This document shows positions 61,377 to 64,000 of a DNA stretch of 64,000 nt, piece by piece; the stretch's first letter is position 1; every line of letters begins with the position of its first letter. The notes beneath the pieces are model-generated. The model saw only the letters and a list, made by a program, of their open reading frames with translations, ran no database searches and had not been told where the DNA came from. Position numbers and translations under genes: made by a program. The stretch is taken from NCBI RefSeq assembly GCF_002355435.1, contig NZ_AP017313.1, forward strand, positions 744,001-808,000, in the 5' to 3' direction. The DNA is from Mucilaginibacter gotjawali (GTDB taxonomy: Bacteria > Bacteroidota > Bacteroidia > Sphingobacteriales > Sphingobacteriaceae).

Positions 61377-63857
61377 ATGAAAAAGGTGGCATTAACAACG
61401 ATGATTTTGGTGGCTTTTTGTCAATCCGCCGTATTTTGCCAAACTGGTAACGGTCCGCTCAATAGTGTGATTGCGAATCTGAAAACATTATTGACTGACC
61501 ATGTTTCCGAAAAGGCTTACCTGCACTTTGACAGGCCGTATGCCTATTACCGGGCCGGTGAAGTCGTTTTTTTTAAAGCCTATGTCACCATGGGCGAGCG
61601 GCATGAGCCATCAACCATCAGCAGTATTTTGCATGCCGACCTGATCGGTAAAAATGACGTTTTGATACAAACAATTGTACTGCCACTTACAAATGGCACA
61701 GGCTGGGGTAATTTTGTATTGCCTGATACCCTGAAAAAAGGTAATTACCGGGTACGGGCGTATACGGAATGGATGCGTAACGATGAACACCCCCGTTTTT
61801 TTGACCAGAATATTGCGGTAACGGCAGCTGCCGGTTCTGCCGAATCTCCGGCTCAGGCGATGAAACCAGCTCTGCAATTTTTCCCGGAAGGTGGGAATAT
61901 GGTAGCAGGTGAGCCGGTAAGGGTAGCGTTTAAAGCGCTTGGCCCAAATGGCCTTGGGATGTATGTAAAAGGTATTGTTGTTGATAATGAACAAAAGGAA
62001 GTTGCCAGGATCAATGCTGTACACCTGGGTATGGGTGCGTTTAGTTTTATCCCGGTGGCAGGCAAAACCTACCAGGCACAGGTAACTTATGCCGACGGCA
62101 GCCAGGAACGCGTGGATTTACCTGTTGCTGAAGAGAAAGGGATCATGCTGACTGTTAATATGGAGGATCCTTCAAAAATGGCCATACGTATCAGGGCCAA
62201 TCATGCTTATTTTGATGAGAACCGTGGAAAGCAGCTTAGCCTGCTCTTGTATTTTGCCGGTACATTAAAAACCTACAGCCTTAAGCTGGACGCCGAAGTA
62301 CTTGGCCTGGAATTCCCGGCCAGGGTTTTCCCTACCGGGATTTTAAAGATGACGCTGTTTTCGGATACCGGGGAACCTTTAAATGAACGCCTTGCCTTTA
62401 TTCAAAATCCGGACCTGCTGAAACTTTCAATAAACGGCGATAAACAGGTTTTTGCTACACGCGAAAATGTAAAACTCAACCTAAGTGCACGGGATAAAGC
62501 AGGGAACCCTGTTACAGGATCATTTTCGGTCTCGGTGGTTGACGAAAGTAAGGTTTTGGTTGATGACGATGCCGGAAATTCAATCCTCTCGTACCTGTTG
62601 CTGAGCGCTGAGGTAAAGGGGTATATTGAAAAACCAAATTTCTATTTTGCAAATAACACGCCTGAATCCCGGGCCGACCTTGACCTGTTGATGCTTACCC
62701 AGGGCTACCGCCGGTTTGAATGGAAAGAACTTCAAAATAACAATTCAGTTGCTGTAAACAGGTTCAACCCGGAAAAAGCCATAAATATTTCAGGCGTTTT
62801 AAAAACCCGTTCGGGTGCGCCTTTTGGCAACGCTGTAATTACTTTAATTCCGCGCGAAGGCGGGAGCATGCAAACACAAACGACAACCAGGGATGGCAGT
62901 TTCCGTTTTGCAAATGTGGATTTATTGGCCGGTGGCAGGTTTATTTTAACGATGGTATCGCCCGCCGGAAAACAGGGTAAAGTAATTCTGGACCAACCCC
63001 AGCCGGGGCCGGTTATTAATCCCGTAAACGCTGCTGAAATACGCTATGATTCCGGTGCAGACATCCTGTCGCCCATCCCCGGCGTTCAAAAAAAGGATAT
63101 TTTTATGGTCGGCGATGTGTCATTAGCCGGGCAGCAACCTGGCCGGAAGCCAAACGGGATGGCAAGAATGGATAATTACCGCTCATCCAGTTTAGCAGGT
63201 CCCGGCCACGCCAACCAGGTTATACCAGGTGAAGCGATCAGAAATACGCCTTCGCTTTCAACAGGCCTTAGCGGGTTGCTTCGGGGCATACGGTTTAGCG
63301 GGGGCGTACCCTCGCTGGTTACCGGTATTGTTATCTCAGGGAGCGACACCCGCATCGCAGGCGTAGCGATAAATTCAGGTGTAAAAGTGGATCCGATGCT
63401 GGTGATTGTTGATGGGGCAAATTTAGGGAACGGGGCGGATATAGATATGATCAGCCCGGGATCGGTTGAAACAATAGAAGTTTTAACCGGAGCAAACGCC
63501 ACAATTTATGGCGCTGATGGCGGCCAGGGGGTGATGATCATCACTACAAGGATATCAGATACCGCTGAAAAAATTATAAGTAAGGAAATGTCGCCGGGGA
63601 TATTCGCTATTGAGCCAAAGGGCTTTGTTAAAGCGCTGGAGTTTTATTCGCCCGTTTACGGTGTTGGCAATGGGGCTGACAGACCTGACAACCGTACAAC
63701 TATATTTTGGAAGCCGGATGTACTTACTGATACTTCCGGCAATAGCTCTTTTAATTTTTTTAATTCCGATGGTAAAGGAACCTACAGGGTTGAAGTGCAG
63801 GGGATGGACAGTAATGGTAATTTGGGCATGCAGGTTTTAAGGTATAAGGTGCAATAG
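61377..63857 (+). CDS. MG2-like / CarboxypepD / TonB-plug domain protein, paralog 2
   Basis: 826 residues; tandem duplicate of the preceding gene, 87 bases downstream, with signal peptide (about 1-22, VFCQ) and the same domain order: KAYLHFDRPYAYYRAGEVVF, PEGGNMVAGEPVRVAFKALG, SGSFSVSVVDESKVLVDDDA, MLVIVDGANLGNG, VETIEVLTGANATIYGADGG, NFFNSDGKGTYRVEVQGMDS. It has a short insert before the plug (GSDTRIAGVAINSGVK) that paralog 1 lacks. The two are likely transcribed together. The 143 bases after it show no gene. Confidence 0.85.
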   Translation: MKKVALTTMILVAFCQSAVFCQTGNGPLNSVIANLKTLLTDHVSEKAYLHFDRPYAYYRAGEVVFFKAYVTMGERHEPSTISSILHADLIGKNDVLIQTIVLPLTNGTGWGNFVLPDTLKKGNYRVRAYTEWMRNDEHPRFFDQNIAVTAAAGSAESPAQAMKPALQFFPEGGNMVAGEPVRVAFKALGPNGLGMYVKGIVVDNEQKEVARINAVHLGMGAFSFIPVAGKTYQAQVTYADGSQERVDLPVAEEKGIMLTVNMEDPSKMAIRIRANHAYFDENRGKQLSLLLYFAGTLKTYSLKLDAEVLGLEFPARVFPTGILKMTLFSDTGEPLNERLAFIQNPDLLKLSINGDKQVFATRENVKLNLSARDKAGNPVTGSFSVSVVDESKVLVDDDAGNSILSYLLLSAEVKGYIEKPNFYFANNTPESRADLDLLMLTQGYRRFEWKELQNNNSVAVNRFNPEKAINISGVLKTRSGAPFGNAVITLIPREGGSMQTQTTTRDGSFRFANVDLLAGGRFILTMVSPAGKQGKVILDQPQPGPVINPVNAAEIRYDSGADILSPIPGVQKKDIFMVGDVSLAGQQPGRKPNGMARMDNYRSSSLAGPGHANQVIPGEAIRNTPSLSTGLSGLLRGIRFSGGVPSLVTGIVISGSDTRIAGVAINSGVKVDPMLVIVDGANLGNGADIDMISPGSVETIEVLTGANATIYGADGGQGVMIITTRISDTAEKIISKEMSPGIFAIEPKGFVKALEFYSPVYGVGNGADRPDNRTTIFWKPDVLTDTSGNSSFNFFNSDGKGTYRVEVQGMDSNGNLGMQVLRYKVQ

Positions 63858-64000
63858 TTTTTTGGGGAACACCTATTCCTTTTTTTTGCAGTTTTGGAAT
63901 ATAGTAAGCAACTGTGATAAATAATTTTGTTTTTTTATAGTACGTCAGGGCTGCTCATCCGACAATGTATCGTTGCGCCTGTTATAAAGGCATGGCTTTA

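Overview
The window looks like a chromosomal segment of a free-living Bacteroidota, most likely a member of the Sphingobacteriaceae close to Mucilaginibacter or Pedobacter. This is inferred from family content, not from a database match. The supporting signs are TonB-dependent receptors with CarboxypepD-like N-termini, a type IX secretion C-terminal sorting domain, lipoproteins with Cys lipoboxes, many plant-glycan enzymes, a Bacteroidota-type promoter (TTG / TAnnTTTG) and few clear Shine-Dalgarno sites. No rRNA, tRNA, CRISPR array or phage was seen.

Layout. 1-5000: 5' part of a TonB receptor (minus strand, running off the window), a small HCNGKC protein, a DinB-fold protein and three tandem paralogous secreted 120-residue proteins. 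5000-9000: a GH28-like pectin enzyme and an IPT/kelch lipoprotein, each broken by one missing base in a homopolymer. 9000-19400: a 2060-residue type IX-secreted surface protein with a partner lipoprotein, embedded in repeats, MITE-like elements and decayed copies of an AI-2E transporter gene. 19600-26600: housekeeping and stress genes (AhpD-like, DUF1348, AraC, mandelonitrile-lyase-like cupin, ArsR-VOC-AHSA1 operon with a tandem operator, DoxX, MarC, barrel protein, ankyrin protein). 26900-39600: the most interesting block. It holds GH127, GH27 and the four enzymes of trans-4-hydroxy-L-proline breakdown (pyrroline-hydroxycarboxylate deaminase, alpha-ketoglutarate semialdehyde dehydrogenase, 4-hydroxyproline epimerase, D-hydroxyproline oxidase), followed by a macro-domain protein and an AraC regulator. 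39700-48700: propeller-like protein, a DES1-type sphingolipid desaturase, a YVTN protein and a TolC/adaptor/RND efflux operon. 49200-51200: two-component system. 51400-63900: EamA protein, NlpC/P60 hydrolase, outer-membrane receptor, second YVTN protein, PAP2 phosphatase, MFS transporter and two tandem MG2/plug-domain proteins.

How genes may work together. GH127 beta-L-arabinofuranosidases and alpha-galactosidases act on sugars that plant extensins carry on hydroxyproline and serine, and the next genes consume hydroxyproline itself. The block could therefore be a utilisation locus for hydroxyproline-rich glycoproteins. This is an inference from gene order and families.

The intergenic DNA is unusually structured. 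There are four copies of a short terminal-inverted-repeat element with visible target duplications, two copies of another element of about 300 bp, a 1.3-kb array, and many gene junctions filled by inverted pairs of short repeated words, including about 21 copies of an 8-bp unit. Three genes share the same lesion (one base missing in a homopolymer), which may be sequence error rather than biology.
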